From Verrucomicrobiota bacterium (GTDB taxonomy: Bacteria; Verrucomicrobiota; Verrucomicrobiia; Chthoniobacterales; SZAS-18), in the NCBI GenBank assembly GCA_018240025.1, contig JAFEGM010000046.1, positions 1 through 64,000 on the forward strand: a DNA stretch of 64,000 nucleotides, given 5' to 3'. Position numbers and translations under genes: made by a program. Below the pieces are notes generated by a model. It ran no database searches. It had not been told where the DNA came from and saw nothing but the letters and a program-made list of their open reading frames with translations. Positions within the stretch are counted from its first letter, which is position 1. Each line of letters opens with the position of its first letter. Positions 31,554 through 40,529 of this stretch are shown here, piece by piece.

Positions 31554-32261
31554 TCAGGAAGGCTGTTGCGGCGCGGCGCTGCGGCGACGACGCAGGAAGG
31601 CGAAACCGGCCGATCCCGCGGCGAAGGCGCCGGCGAGGACGGTGGACGCTTCCGGCACGGCCGTGGTGGCGCCGGTGAGATCGACTTGATAGGAACCGCC
31701 GTTGTTGGCGAAGCCGGCGTCGAGGTAACCGCCGAGGATGCCGGTGACGTTCGGATTCGGACCGCGCAGGTCGGTCGAATTGAGGCTGTTGGCGAAGAGG
31801 AACTGATTCGCTGCGGTCACCGGGTCGATGCCCGCCGGAGCGATGCCGAGCACGATCGAGCGCGCGACCCCGCCCACGGATCCCACCGGGATGGTGGAGC
31901 CCAGCGAGGTACCGCCCGAGGCATCATCGTTCAGCAGGATCGGCGCGCCGCTCAGCTCGAAGAGGAAGAGCACGGTGTCGAGGCCGCTGCCCGTGCCCGC
32001 ATTCACGGTCGAGGCCGAGAACGTGGACGGGATGATGTTGATGATGAAGAGATCGACATCGCTCGAGGGCGAGCCGATCGGCGTGAGCGTGCCGTTGATG
32101 GAGGTCAACGGCTGAAAGGCTAGCGGTCCGGTGAATCCGGCCGAGCCGATCAACTGTCCGGCGTCAGGTCCTTCGGTGAAGGACTGACCGTGGGCGAGTG
32201 AGGCGACGACGCTGCAGAGCGCGGCCGCCCCCACCCGGATAGGTATTGAGGTGTAGGGCAT
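31554..32261 (-). CDS. PEP-CTERM sorting-signal protein
   Basis: A 235-residue protein from the ATG at 32261, with signal peptide MPYTSIPIRVGAAALCSVVA and cleavage near AHGQ. The central part is Gly/Ser/Asn-rich and beta-like (SSDVDLFIINI, DTVLFLFELSG). The C-terminus is a clear PEP-CTERM signal: VPEAST, then a hydrophobic helix, then FLRRRRSA. In PEP-CTERM systems an exosortase recognises this signal for processing and surface delivery; one is encoded at 54454-56106. The gene lies 24 bases upstream of the protease gene on the same strand, so the two may share a transcript. It diverges from the P-domain protein gene across a 218-base intergenic region. Confidence 0.9.
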   Translation of the reverse strand: MPYTSIPIRVGAAALCSVVASLAHGQSFTEGPDAGQLIGSAGFTGPLAFQPLTSINGTLTPIGSPSSDVDLFIINIIPSTFSASTVNAGTGSGLDTVLFLFELSGAPILLNDDASGGTSLGSTIPVGSVGGVARSIVLGIAPAGIDPVTAANQFLFANSLNSTDLRGPNPNVTGILGGYLDAGFANNGGSYQVDLTGATTAVPEASTVLAGAFAAGSAGFAFLRRRRSAAPQQPS

Positions 32262-32479
32262 GGGAGACTGCCAATGAGGTGAACCTGAGGGCGACGCTCC
32301 CAGCCGCCGGGCTGGAAACATCGGTTACGCGGGCCGAGGATTGCGATGAAACGGCGTACGGTAAAACGCGGAACGGCGCCAGGATCGCATTTCGCCAAAT
32401 TTGCGTGATTGTCCGCGAGGGAGGACGCGGCGTGATTCCCGCTTGGCAGTCCGGCGATCCGCCCCGAGTGCCTCCCGCC

Positions 32480-34858
32480 ATGAAGTTCCCGCTGTTTCGT
32501 TCGCTGCTGCTATCCGGGCTGCTGCTCCTCTCCGCGTTTCTGTCGCCCGTGGCCTCGGCGCTCAGCATTCTGCCGGTGGACTACACGGTCGTCTCGGAAT
32601 CCGGCCCGCAGAATGGGCTGGTCGACCCCGGCGAGACGGTCACGGTCTCGGTCACCATCTTTAACAGCGGGCTGGACGCGACGAACAATCTCGTCGCTAC
32701 CCTGCGCAGCACTGCCCAGCTGACCAGCGGCAGCCCGGCGCAGAGCTTCGGGTCCGTCGACGTCGGCGATGTGGCCACGCTCACCTTCACGTTCACGGCC
32801 ACCGGCGTCGCCTATCAGCCGGTCTATTTCATCCTCGACCTCAACGACAACGGCGCGACCGGGGACGTGACCTTCGACTTGCGAGCGCAGCCGCCGCCCA
32901 TCCCGGCTCGCGTGGGATTTTCCATCTCCAGCGAGAGCTTCTCCCCACCCAATGGTCTGCCCGACGCCGGCGAAACGGTCACCGTGCTCCTGACCCTGCG
33001 GAACAACGGCGGCTCGCCCACCTCCAACCTGACCGGCACGCTGCAGGCCAATGTTCCGGTCAGCGCCGCCGGCGCGCCGCAGAACTTCGGCGCCATCCCG
33101 CCGGGCGGGCAGGTCACGCGACCCTACACCTTCACGGTCAATGGGGTGCCCAACACGACCTACAATCTCGTGCTCAGCCTCAACGACACCGGCCTCAACT
33201 ACGGCACGGTCACCTTCAACGGCTTCCGCGTGGCGCGGGCGGCGCAGGTGGTCATCGACTCGGTCGCATTGACCAGCGAAAGCGCCGCGCCAGCCAATGG
33301 CTCGCCCGACCCGGGCGAGATCGTCACCGCCAATGTCACCTTCCGCAACGTGGGCGAATCCCACGCCAATGCCGTCACGGCCCGCCTGCTCGCCACGGGC
33401 AGCGTGCTCGCCCCGCTGCCGACCACGGCGCAGAGCTGCGGGCAGATCATCGGCGGCGGCACCGTCAGCCGGACGTTCGCCTTCACCGGCGGCGCGGCCT
33501 GCGGCAGCGAGCTCGCCGCCACCTTCGAGCTCTTCGATGGTGCCAGCCCCCTGCCCTCGGTCGTGCAGCGCTGGCTGGCGGGGTATCCGACTCAGACTTT
33601 TGTCAATGCGACCCCGCTCAGCATTCCGGCGACCGGGACCTCCGGCAGCGCCTCACCTTATCCTTCCGTCATTTCCGTCTCGGGCCTCACCGGCAACCTC
33701 GCCCGCGCCACCGTCAGCCTGCTTGGCCTGGCCCACGGCGTGACCAGCGATGTGGACGTGCTGCTGGTCGCTCCGACCGGGCAGACGCTCGTGCCCATGG
33801 CCGCGACGGGGGGCTTCAATGCCCTCGTCGGCGCGGGCGTCGACCTGCAGTTCGCCGATGCGGCCGCCTCCAATCTGACCACCGCTCCACTGGCCAGCGG
33901 GACCTTCAAACCCACCAACCTGCGCGGCGGCTCGCTCGCCTTTCCCGCTCCGGCTCCCGCCGGTCCGTATGGCAGCACGCTGGCCGGCTTCAACGGCTTG
34001 GCCCCGGGCGGCGGTTGGTCGCTCTACGTCAATGACGTCTCCAATCCAGGCACCGGCGCGCTCCAGCGCGGTTGGTCTCTGACGCTCACCACGGCGGTCG
34101 CCTCCTGCCTCGACACCTCCACGAATCTGGGTGTCGCGCTGCGCGCCCAGACCGCCAGCGCGGTGGCGGGGCAGCCGTTCACGGTGGTCGGCACGATCAG
34201 CAATCAGACGCCCAATTCCGCCTCCGGCGTGCAGGCGACCTTCACGCTCCCGGCCGGTGCGGTCTATCTCGGCGCCTCGGCCTCCAGCGGCACGCTGAGC
34301 TTCCAAAGTGGCGTCGTCACCTTCCGGGCTGACACCCTGGCCGGCCTGCAGCAGGTGCCGATCACCCTGCAGTTCGCGCCCGCCGGGAGCGGCGCCCAGT
34401 CGCTCACGGCAACGGTCAGCCAGCTGCAAACGGAGACGCAGCCGGCCGACAACACCGCGAGCCTGAACTTCAACGTCCTGGTCGACAGCGACGGCGACGG
34501 CCTGCCCGATGCCTGGGAGACGCTCTACGGGTTCAATCCCGCCAGTCCGCTCGATGCTACGCTGGATGCCGACGGCGACGGCCAGTCGAACCTGGCGGAA
34601 TTCCTCGCCGGGACCGATCCCCGCTCCGCCGCGAGCTCTCTGCGCATCGTATCGGTCGTGCGCGACGGCGCCGGCTGCAGCGTGACGTTCGCTTCCGCCG
34701 CCGGACGTTCCTATCGCCTCGAACGCCGCGCCGCGCTGGAGAGCGGCGCCTGGAGCACGGTCCTGAACGATGTGGCCGGCAATGGCTCCGCGCTGGTCGT
34801 GACCGATCCCACGCCGCCTCCGGGCCGGCAGTTCTATCGCGTCGTGCTGCTGCCGTAG
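32480..34858 (+). CDS. Secreted protein with CARDB-like repeats, P-domain and calcium-binding repeat
   Basis: A 792-residue protein whose ATG at 32480 gives a clear signal peptide (MKFPLFRSLLLSGLLLLSAF). Three similar beta-sandwich units follow, each with a phrase like PQNGLVDPGETVTV, PPNGLPDAGETVTV or PANGSPDPGEIVTA, resembling CARDB/DUF11 repeats. Next is a proprotein-convertase P-like domain (VDVLLVAPTGQTLVPM, GGGWSLYVNDVSNPGTGALQ), then another DUF11-like domain. Thrombospondin type-3-like calcium loops follow (DSDGDGLPDAWE, DADGDGQSNLAEFLAGTDP). The tail RQFYRVVLLP is common in secreted proteins of Verrucomicrobiota. No catalytic domain is visible, so a structural or adhesive role is inferred. 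Confidence 0.85.
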   Translation: MKFPLFRSLLLSGLLLLSAFLSPVASALSILPVDYTVVSESGPQNGLVDPGETVTVSVTIFNSGLDATNNLVATLRSTAQLTSGSPAQSFGSVDVGDVATLTFTFTATGVAYQPVYFILDLNDNGATGDVTFDLRAQPPPIPARVGFSISSESFSPPNGLPDAGETVTVLLTLRNNGGSPTSNLTGTLQANVPVSAAGAPQNFGAIPPGGQVTRPYTFTVNGVPNTTYNLVLSLNDTGLNYGTVTFNGFRVARAAQVVIDSVALTSESAAPANGSPDPGEIVTANVTFRNVGESHANAVTARLLATGSVLAPLPTTAQSCGQIIGGGTVSRTFAFTGGAACGSELAATFELFDGASPLPSVVQRWLAGYPTQTFVNATPLSIPATGTSGSASPYPSVISVSGLTGNLARATVSLLGLAHGVTSDVDVLLVAPTGQTLVPMAATGGFNALVGAGVDLQFADAAASNLTTAPLASGTFKPTNLRGGSLAFPAPAPAGPYGSTLAGFNGLAPGGGWSLYVNDVSNPGTGALQRGWSLTLTTAVASCLDTSTNLGVALRAQTASAVAGQPFTVVGTISNQTPNSASGVQATFTLPAGAVYLGASASSGTLSFQSGVVTFRADTLAGLQQVPITLQFAPAGSGAQSLTATVSQLQTETQPADNTASLNFNVLVDSDGDGLPDAWETLYGFNPASPLDATLDADGDGQSNLAEFLAGTDPRSAASSLRIVSVVRDGAGCSVTFASAAGRSYRLERRAALESGAWSTVLNDVAGNGSALVVTDPTPPPGRQFYRVVLLP

Positions 34859-34906
34859 CCGCAGGTCGAGCTATCCGGCGACGACCGGTGCGCCTAGGCT
34901 GACGCC

Positions 34907-36022
34907 ATGAGTGCGTCGCTCGCCAGCCCACCCACCCACTGGGAGGGCGAGGTGGTTCATCTGTTCGCCTTCGACATCGCCTACGAACTGACGCGCCCGC
35001 TCCCAGCCACTCTGCTGGGACAGCCGCTGGCCGAGTTCGGCATGGATGTCAGCCGGCGCCAGCCGCGGCATCTGCTCTTCTACAAGCCCCTGCTGCTGCG
35101 CCTGCCGCCGCGGGAACGGGTCGGTCCGCAGGGTCCGGTCCGGCTCGATCTCACGGTCAAGATTCTCCCCATCGGCGCCCTGAGCATTGCCGCCAGCATC
35201 GGCGTGGCTGGCGTGACGCTGGAGGAATTGCGCCGCGCCCACGAGCCGGTCTTCGCCTCCGGCTCGCTGGCGGGGGAAATGCGCGAGTTGGCCGAGCAGA
35301 TTACCCGTGAGCTCGGCGCAGGCGCGCTACGCCCGGTCCTGCCGGTCGAGGAAGCCGAGGGCTACACGGTCTTCTGCCTGCGCCCACCGGCCATCGCCCG
35401 CTGGGACGCCCGCGCGTGGCTGGAGCAAGAACGCGGCGCCGTGGCGGCCCTTCTGACGCAGGAGCCGGCGGAGCGTCTCTCGGCCGAGGAGGTGGCGGAA
35501 TCGACCAGCCGTGCGCTGAACTATTTTACCGACGACCTCTGCGTGGTCGATTGGGACGCGGCCCTGCTGCTGGACGATCCGGCCGACACTCCCGCCGCGC
35601 TGTACATTCTCGAACTCGCCAATCTGCAGCTGGCCGAGCTCAAGGCTTATGACCGGCTGCTCGATGCCGTGCTGGAACGCAGCTATCGGGACGTGGCTTC
35701 GGACCGCGCGCAGCGAGGGCGGCGCGCGGTGCTACGCGAAGTCCGCGAGCTGCAGATCGATCTGACCCGCTTCCACGACGAGCTCTCGAACGCGACCAAG
35801 TTTTTCGGCGACTGGCACCTGGCCCGTCTGTTCGAGATCCTGGCGGCCCGCTTCCACCTCGCGCAGTGGCACCAGACGGTGGAGCGCAAACTGCACACGC
35901 TCGGCGAGCTGCATCAGATCCTGCGCTCCGACCGGCAGATGCAGTTCATGATTCTGCTGGAGGTCAGCGTGGTCGTGCTGATCGTGCTCGAAGTCGTCCT
36001 CGCCCTGCGCGGCGGGCACTAA
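34907..36022 (+). CDS. Hypothetical membrane-anchored protein (RMD1/DUF155-like topology)
   Basis: A 371-residue protein. The N-terminal half contains VVHLFAFDIAYELTRP and DLTVKILPIGALSI; the middle has DDLCVVDWDAALLLDDPADT. A long helical region (RAVLREVRELQIDLTRFHDE and FFGDWHLARLFEILAARFHL) is followed by one C-terminal membrane helix (MILLEVSVVVLIVLEVVLAL). The arrangement of long coiled helices before a single C-terminal helix recalls the RMD1/DUF155 family, but I am not sure of homology. It ends 5 bases before the 3' end of the convergent wzc-like gene. Confidence 0.75.
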   Translation: MSASLASPPTHWEGEVVHLFAFDIAYELTRPLPATLLGQPLAEFGMDVSRRQPRHLLFYKPLLLRLPPRERVGPQGPVRLDLTVKILPIGALSIAASIGVAGVTLEELRRAHEPVFASGSLAGEMRELAEQITRELGAGALRPVLPVEEAEGYTVFCLRPPAIARWDARAWLEQERGAVAALLTQEPAERLSAEEVAESTSRALNYFTDDLCVVDWDAALLLDDPADTPAALYILELANLQLAELKAYDRLLDAVLERSYRDVASDRAQRGRRAVLREVRELQIDLTRFHDELSNATKFFGDWHLARLFEILAARFHLAQWHQTVERKLHTLGELHQILRSDRQMQFMILLEVSVVVLIVLEVVLALRGGH

Positions 36023-36027
36023 GCCGC

Positions 36028-38163
36028 TCAAGCCTTGGCCGCCGGCTCGGCGGCGGCCGCGGCCTTGGCGGCTTTCCGCTCCGCGCTCGGGATCTGGTAG
36101 TAGTACTCCGGGTAGCGGTAGTACACGAACTCCGGCGAGGAAGTGTCGACCGCATTCAGGATCAGGCCGGGCACGTTGGCCTGGCGCTTGTACAGGATCT
36201 CCAGCGAGTTGCGGCTCATCTTGGCCGAGGTGTGCGCCAGACGGACCACGAAGAGCACCGCGTCCATCTTGGGCGCGAGGCTCGCCGTATCGTCGGCCGC
36301 CAGCACCGGGGCGGTGTCGAAGATGATGTACTCGAATTCCGGGTACACGTCGCGCAGGAACTGGTCGGTCCGCGCGCTGAGGAGATACTCGCTCGGCTGC
36401 TGAATGATCCGGCCCCGCGGCATGAGGTGGAAGTTCTCGACCGGCGTCTTGCGGATGGCCTCGCGCCAGGGCAACGCCCCGCCCAGAACGTCGGCAAAGC
36501 CAGGCTCGTTGGGCATCGAGAAGGTCGAGGCAATGCGACCGCGCCGCAGGTCGGCGTCGATCAGGAGCGTCTTGATACCCGCGTAGGCCAGCACCAGCGC
36601 GAGGTTGGTGGCGATGGTCGACTTGCCCTCGTTCGGCACCGCGCTGGTTACCAGCAGGGTGCGGGGACGGGCGCCTTCCATCGGCATGTAGAGCAGCGAG
36701 GAGCGGATGTTGCGGAAGGACTCCGCCATCATCGGACGGGTCTCGTCGGCCTTCAGGAACTCGTCCATGCGGCCGGAGGGATCGCTCGGGATCTGGCCGA
36801 GGATGGGCTCGGCGAAGTAGCTCTGGAACTCGGCCAGAGAATTGATGCGGTCGTCCATCCGGTCGAGCAGCACGAGGATGGTCAGGCCCAGGAGCAGACC
36901 GGCGGCCACCGCGATGGCCATGGCCTTGAGCACGCCCGACGGGATCTCGAAAGCCGGGGTGGCCTGTTCGATCACGGTGACCATGTCCTGCTCGACCTCA
37001 GTGTTCACCTTCACGTCCTGCAGGTTGGCCTGATACTGCCGCTGCTGGGCCACCAGGCGATCCTTCGAATCCTTCAGGCGGGTAAACTCCGCCATCACCG
37101 CCTGCAGTTCGAGAGCCTTGGCCTCGGCGTCCTTCACGTCCACCTCGAGCTTCTCGATCTGCCGGCGCAGCGCCTCGCGGCGGCTGTTGATCTGCCCCAT
37201 CGACTGCTCGCGGAGATTGGCGATGATCCGCTCGTTCTTCGTGATCTCGTCGTTGAGGTTGATGATCTTCGGGTGCTTCGGCTTGAGGAAGCGGCTGAGG
37301 TCATCGCGCTCGGCTTTCAGCAGCGCGATCTGCTGCAAAGCGGACTGGTACTCCGATTTGCCGGCCAGCGAATCGACCTTGCCGGCGCCTTCCTTGTCCA
37401 CCGCGGCGACGCGGCGGTCGAGAGCGTCGAGCCGCTCGATCTGTTGCTCGGGAGTGAGCAGCCCAATGACGTCGTACTCGCTTTTGATGGTAGAAAGCTC
37501 GAGCTTCTTTTTCACCACGTCCTTGGCCAGCGAGTTCCCCTCGAACTCGGCCACGACGACGTTCTGTTTCTTCTGAAATTCGACGAGCTCCTGATCGATG
37601 ACGGAAATCTGGCGCTCCATCTGGGCGATCTGATCCGCCAGCTTGGTCACCGTCATGTCGGCCTTGGTGCTGCGGAGATCCTTGCGGTAGGCCACGAATT
37701 CGTCCGTCACCGCCCGCAGAAACCGCGACGTGTACGTTTGATCGGTTCCGGTGGCCGTGCAGAGCAGGATGAGCGCGCCGGCCGCCTTGTTGACATCGAG
37801 CGAGACCGGCGACGCCTTCATTTCCGGATGCAGCGTCAAGAGCCGTTCGTTGGCCCGCCGGCGCACCTCGCCAGAGCGGATGAGTTCGACCAAAGTGCCG
37901 ACGAACTCCAGCTGCGGATCGCGCACCCCCGCCGCGCTGGTCGAAAGCTGGACGCTGCCGCCGATCAGGATCTTGGCATTCGACTGAAAGGTGGGCGGCT
38001 TGATCGAGACCAGGTAGGCCTGAACTGCGATCGCCGTGGCCACGCAGAGCGCGAAGACCCACCAGCGCTTGAGAAAGACGCGCCGGTAGCGGTGGAGCCG
38101 ATTGAGGAGATTCTGCGCGGCGGCAGGATTCTTGACCCCGGCGGCGGGAAGCAATGCGGGCAT
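36028..38163 (-). CDS. Wzc-like polysaccharide co-polymerase / tyrosine autokinase (module 1)
   Basis: A 711-residue inner-membrane protein. A first helix (WWVFALCVATAIAVQAYLV, near residue 35) opens a Wzz domain, followed by long periplasmic coiled coils and a second helix (AMAIAVAAGLLLGLTILVLL). The cytoplasmic BY-kinase has Walker A (VPNEGKST, near 510), Walker A' (LLIDADLRRG) and Walker B (YIIFDTAPVL). The tyrosine-rich tail FVYYRYPEYYYQ is the autophosphorylation cluster. Such proteins control chain length and export of exopolysaccharide together with a Wza channel. It is the last gene of the barrel-Wza-Wzc operon and is paralogous to the gene at 48767-50965. Confidence 0.92.
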   Translation of the reverse strand: MPALLPAAGVKNPAAAQNLLNRLHRYRRVFLKRWWVFALCVATAIAVQAYLVSIKPPTFQSNAKILIGGSVQLSTSAAGVRDPQLEFVGTLVELIRSGEVRRRANERLLTLHPEMKASPVSLDVNKAAGALILLCTATGTDQTYTSRFLRAVTDEFVAYRKDLRSTKADMTVTKLADQIAQMERQISVIDQELVEFQKKQNVVVAEFEGNSLAKDVVKKKLELSTIKSEYDVIGLLTPEQQIERLDALDRRVAAVDKEGAGKVDSLAGKSEYQSALQQIALLKAERDDLSRFLKPKHPKIINLNDEITKNERIIANLREQSMGQINSRREALRRQIEKLEVDVKDAEAKALELQAVMAEFTRLKDSKDRLVAQQRQYQANLQDVKVNTEVEQDMVTVIEQATPAFEIPSGVLKAMAIAVAAGLLLGLTILVLLDRMDDRINSLAEFQSYFAEPILGQIPSDPSGRMDEFLKADETRPMMAESFRNIRSSLLYMPMEGARPRTLLVTSAVPNEGKSTIATNLALVLAYAGIKTLLIDADLRRGRIASTFSMPNEPGFADVLGGALPWREAIRKTPVENFHLMPRGRIIQQPSEYLLSARTDQFLRDVYPEFEYIIFDTAPVLAADDTASLAPKMDAVLFVVRLAHTSAKMSRNSLEILYKRQANVPGLILNAVDTSSPEFVYYRYPEYYYQIPSAERKAAKAAAAAEPAAKA

Positions 38164-38187
38164 AGGATTCGGGCGCGACGCCGGGTC

Positions 38188-38967
38188 TCAGAAGCCGATA
38201 TTCAGCGTGCGTTCCGGCACGCGGATGGTGTCGCCCGGCTCAAGTTCGACGTCCTTCTCGAGTTGCCCCTCCAGGATGGCACGCACGTCCACAATGGTGG
38301 TGGTGCTCTTCCCGTCCTTGGCCTTGCGGATGAGCATGACCTTCTTCTGATTGCCGAAGTCGGCAAAGCCACCCACGCGGAGGATCGCCTTGCTGACGGT
38401 CAGCTTCTCGTCACCGGGCATCTCGATGGCACCCGGAGAGCGTACCGCGCCCGTCAGATAAACCCGGCCAGGGCTGACGGCGGCCTGCCGGCCGATCGAG
38501 TCCAGCGCCACGATGACCGTCGCCTTATAGTAAAGATCCTGTTCCAGCCTGCTCTTGATCAGCTGGGCGAGCTCCATGCACGATTTCCCCTGGGCGCGGA
38601 CCCGGCCGTAGTAGGGCACCTCGACCTCGCCGCTGTCCGTGACCTGGATGCCCACGGGCTTGTCCTTGTCTTCCACCACGCGGTACGTCAGGCGGTCGCC
38701 GGCCCCGAGCCGATGCCGCGTATCGAGCCCGGCCATCGACTGAATCGTCCCAATGAGCGCGGACGGCGCCGAGGAAGCCGGAACCGGCTCGGCCACCCGG
38801 GTAGCCGGAGCGCCGCCACCAGGGTTGGTCGTGGCGTCGGTTTGGGGTTGGCCGGAATTGGGGTTCGGCCGCGGGGGCAGTTCCCTGCGCTGTACGATCT
38901 GGGCGGACAGGGAGGTCGTGGCAGCCGCCAGAACGAGGGCAGCCAAGGAGCGGTACAGCGATCGCAT
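38188..38967 (-). CDS. Polysaccharide export protein, Wza-like (module 1)
   Basis: A 259-residue protein from the ATG at 38967, with signal peptide MRSLYRSLAALVLAAATTSL. A Pro/Asn-rich linker follows. The polysaccharide export domain has RHRLGAGDRLTYRVVEDKDK and VTDSGEVEVPYYGRVRAQGK, and is followed by SLBB-like strands (RVYLTGAVRSPGAIEMPGDE, LRVGGFADFGNQKKVMLIRK). It is expected to form part of the periplasmic/outer-membrane export channel. No lipobox is evident. It lies between the barrel gene and the Wzc-like gene with gaps of 28 and 24 bases, in an operon. Confidence 0.88.
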   Translation of the reverse strand: MRSLYRSLAALVLAAATTSLSAQIVQRRELPPRPNPNSGQPQTDATTNPGGGAPATRVAEPVPASSAPSALIGTIQSMAGLDTRHRLGAGDRLTYRVVEDKDKPVGIQVTDSGEVEVPYYGRVRAQGKSCMELAQLIKSRLEQDLYYKATVIVALDSIGRQAAVSPGRVYLTGAVRSPGAIEMPGDEKLTVSKAILRVGGFADFGNQKKVMLIRKAKDGKSTTTIVDVRAILEGQLEKDVELEPGDTIRVPERTLNIGF

Positions 38968-38995
38968 GGCGCCATCTTGCCAGAAGATCATCAAC

Positions 38996-40294
38996 TTAAA
39001 AGCGGTAGTTGAAGTCGACGGTCAGGCGATTCTGATAGTAGTCCTGCAGCGGCCGGTTCGAGTCTTTGGTGACGAAATTGTAGCGCACCGCGCCGGTCAT
39101 CCGGAGACCCAGCTGATAGGTCGCACTCACGCCAGCTCCCCAGCGGGTGAGATCTTCGTCCAGCAGGCCGCCCGAGGTCTGCACGGCCTCGTAGAAGGTA
39201 CTCAGGCCGATCGCCAGCCGACTGTTCGCCCGCCAGTCGATCGAGTAACGGACGTAGTACAGCTGGTTGTAGTTCGAGGTGTACCCCAGCTCGTTCGTGC
39301 GTCCGGCCGACAGGTTCTGGCTCAGGTAGGCGTTGATGCGGTGCTGGATGTTGATGGAGGCGTACCAGCCGTCGAGGTTGCTCCCGTCGCGATAAAGGCC
39401 ACCCCCGAAGCCATTGACCACATTTCCGCTGAAGTTGCGGTGCTCGAAGCCCGCCCGGGCCACGAGTCGCAGGTAGGGAGAGACGGCCCAGTCGAGGTAA
39501 CCGCCGATCGAGAAGCCGCGCGAATCGTTCAACACATTCTGGCGGTAGTTCGAAATCGAATAGGTACCCTCCACGCCGACGAACGTCCGGGGCACAATCT
39601 GATACATGACCGAGGCGGTGAACTGCTCATCCGCACGCTCCAGGTAGTCGAACTCCCGATTGAGGGAGACCCAATTGAAGTGGTCGTAGCCGGCCGTGAT
39701 CACCACCGTGTTCAGATCGGCCACCATGGTGACACCCGCCGTGTTCAGGAAGCGGCCGAAATTCAGGAGGTTCGAGAGCGTGACGCCATCGATGGGATCC
39801 TGCCGGATCTCGAAGCGGTCGTGGAAATTCAACCGCACCACGTCAGCGATGTACACGTCGAACCCGATCTGACTGTTCGGCGCGATGGTCAGGTTCCCTT
39901 TGATGACGTCAGGATTGTTGACGTAGCGCTGAAAGCCGATGCCGATGTCGATGCTGAGTGCATTGAGCCGCGTGATCTGCCAGATCGCGCGCAGGTCGAT
40001 GCCGAAGCGAACGGCGAAATCGGCGATCCGGTTCCGCTCGCTCAGTCCGATGTTGTCATTGAACTCAAAGCCCGCGAAGGCGCTCATCAGGAAGCGCACG
40101 GGTCCGACCTTGAGATTGTAGTTGTTCTCCTCCGACGAGAGCTTCGCGGCCGCCGCGTTTTGGGCCGAAACCAGAGAATTTCTCTGCAATTCCTGCCCTT
40201 GAGCCACCGGCTGCAACCAGAAAACAGCGAGGGCGCCCGCGATCGCTCCGAGCATCCGTCGTCCTGGCAACCCGGTCTGGGTAGAAATTTCCAT
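38996..40294 (-). CDS. Outer-membrane beta-barrel protein (module 1)
   Basis: A 432-residue protein with a signal sequence (hydrophobic MLGAIAGALAVFWLQPVAQG). The rest is amphipathic strands of 9-11 residues with many aromatic residues (TFVGVEGTYSIS, LRLVARAGFEHRNF), ending in RLTVDFNYRF with a terminal Phe, the usual signature for barrel assembly. It resembles the BBP2/porin-like barrel proteins found with exosortase-linked exopolysaccharide genes. It is probably the outer-membrane exit or partner for the Wza/Wzc pair that follows. It is the first gene of the operon, downstream of an AT-rich leader. Confidence 0.85.
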   Translation of the reverse strand: MEISTQTGLPGRRMLGAIAGALAVFWLQPVAQGQELQRNSLVSAQNAAAAKLSSEENNYNLKVGPVRFLMSAFAGFEFNDNIGLSERNRIADFAVRFGIDLRAIWQITRLNALSIDIGIGFQRYVNNPDVIKGNLTIAPNSQIGFDVYIADVVRLNFHDRFEIRQDPIDGVTLSNLLNFGRFLNTAGVTMVADLNTVVITAGYDHFNWVSLNREFDYLERADEQFTASVMYQIVPRTFVGVEGTYSISNYRQNVLNDSRGFSIGGYLDWAVSPYLRLVARAGFEHRNFSGNVVNGFGGGLYRDGSNLDGWYASINIQHRINAYLSQNLSAGRTNELGYTSNYNQLYYVRYSIDWRANSRLAIGLSTFYEAVQTSGGLLDEDLTRWGAGVSATYQLGLRMTGAVRYNFVTKDSNRPLQDYYQNRLTVDFNYRF

Positions 40295-40529
40295 AATTAA
40301 TCGATTTTACAATGTAACTTACAGCCCCCGAAAAGGCCGCGGCGCGAACCGAGGCCAGCCCGCGCGCTGTTATCGATGAGGTTGCACAGGAGCGCAATGC
40401 TCAATGGCGGCACAATCTGGTGACAATCCGACCCAAACCGGCCGCTTTTCACATTGCCGCGCGGACACTGTCAAAAAGCCAATTGAACAGCAAGCGAAAT
40501 CTAACTGACAGTGCTTTGCCTTGCTCAAG
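40295..40529 (-). promoter_or_regulatory. Promoter/leader region of exopolysaccharide module 1
   Basis: A 235-base gap between the 3' end of the adenine deaminase gene and the barrel gene start, more AT-rich than its surroundings near 40295-40320. TTACAATGTAA at 40307-40317 is an 11-bp palindrome 13 bases before the start codon. CACTGTCA (40466-40473) and TGACAGTG (40506-40513) form an 8-bp inverted repeat. On the minus strand TTGACA (within the CACTGTCA site) could be a -35 box. These are candidate operators; none is proved. Confidence 0.4.

Noticed and set aside
35866-39012. A 1048-codon plus-strand frame antisense to wzc and wza of module 1
   Set aside because: Translation is low-complexity and without motifs, while the opposite strand encodes complete Wzc and Wza proteins.
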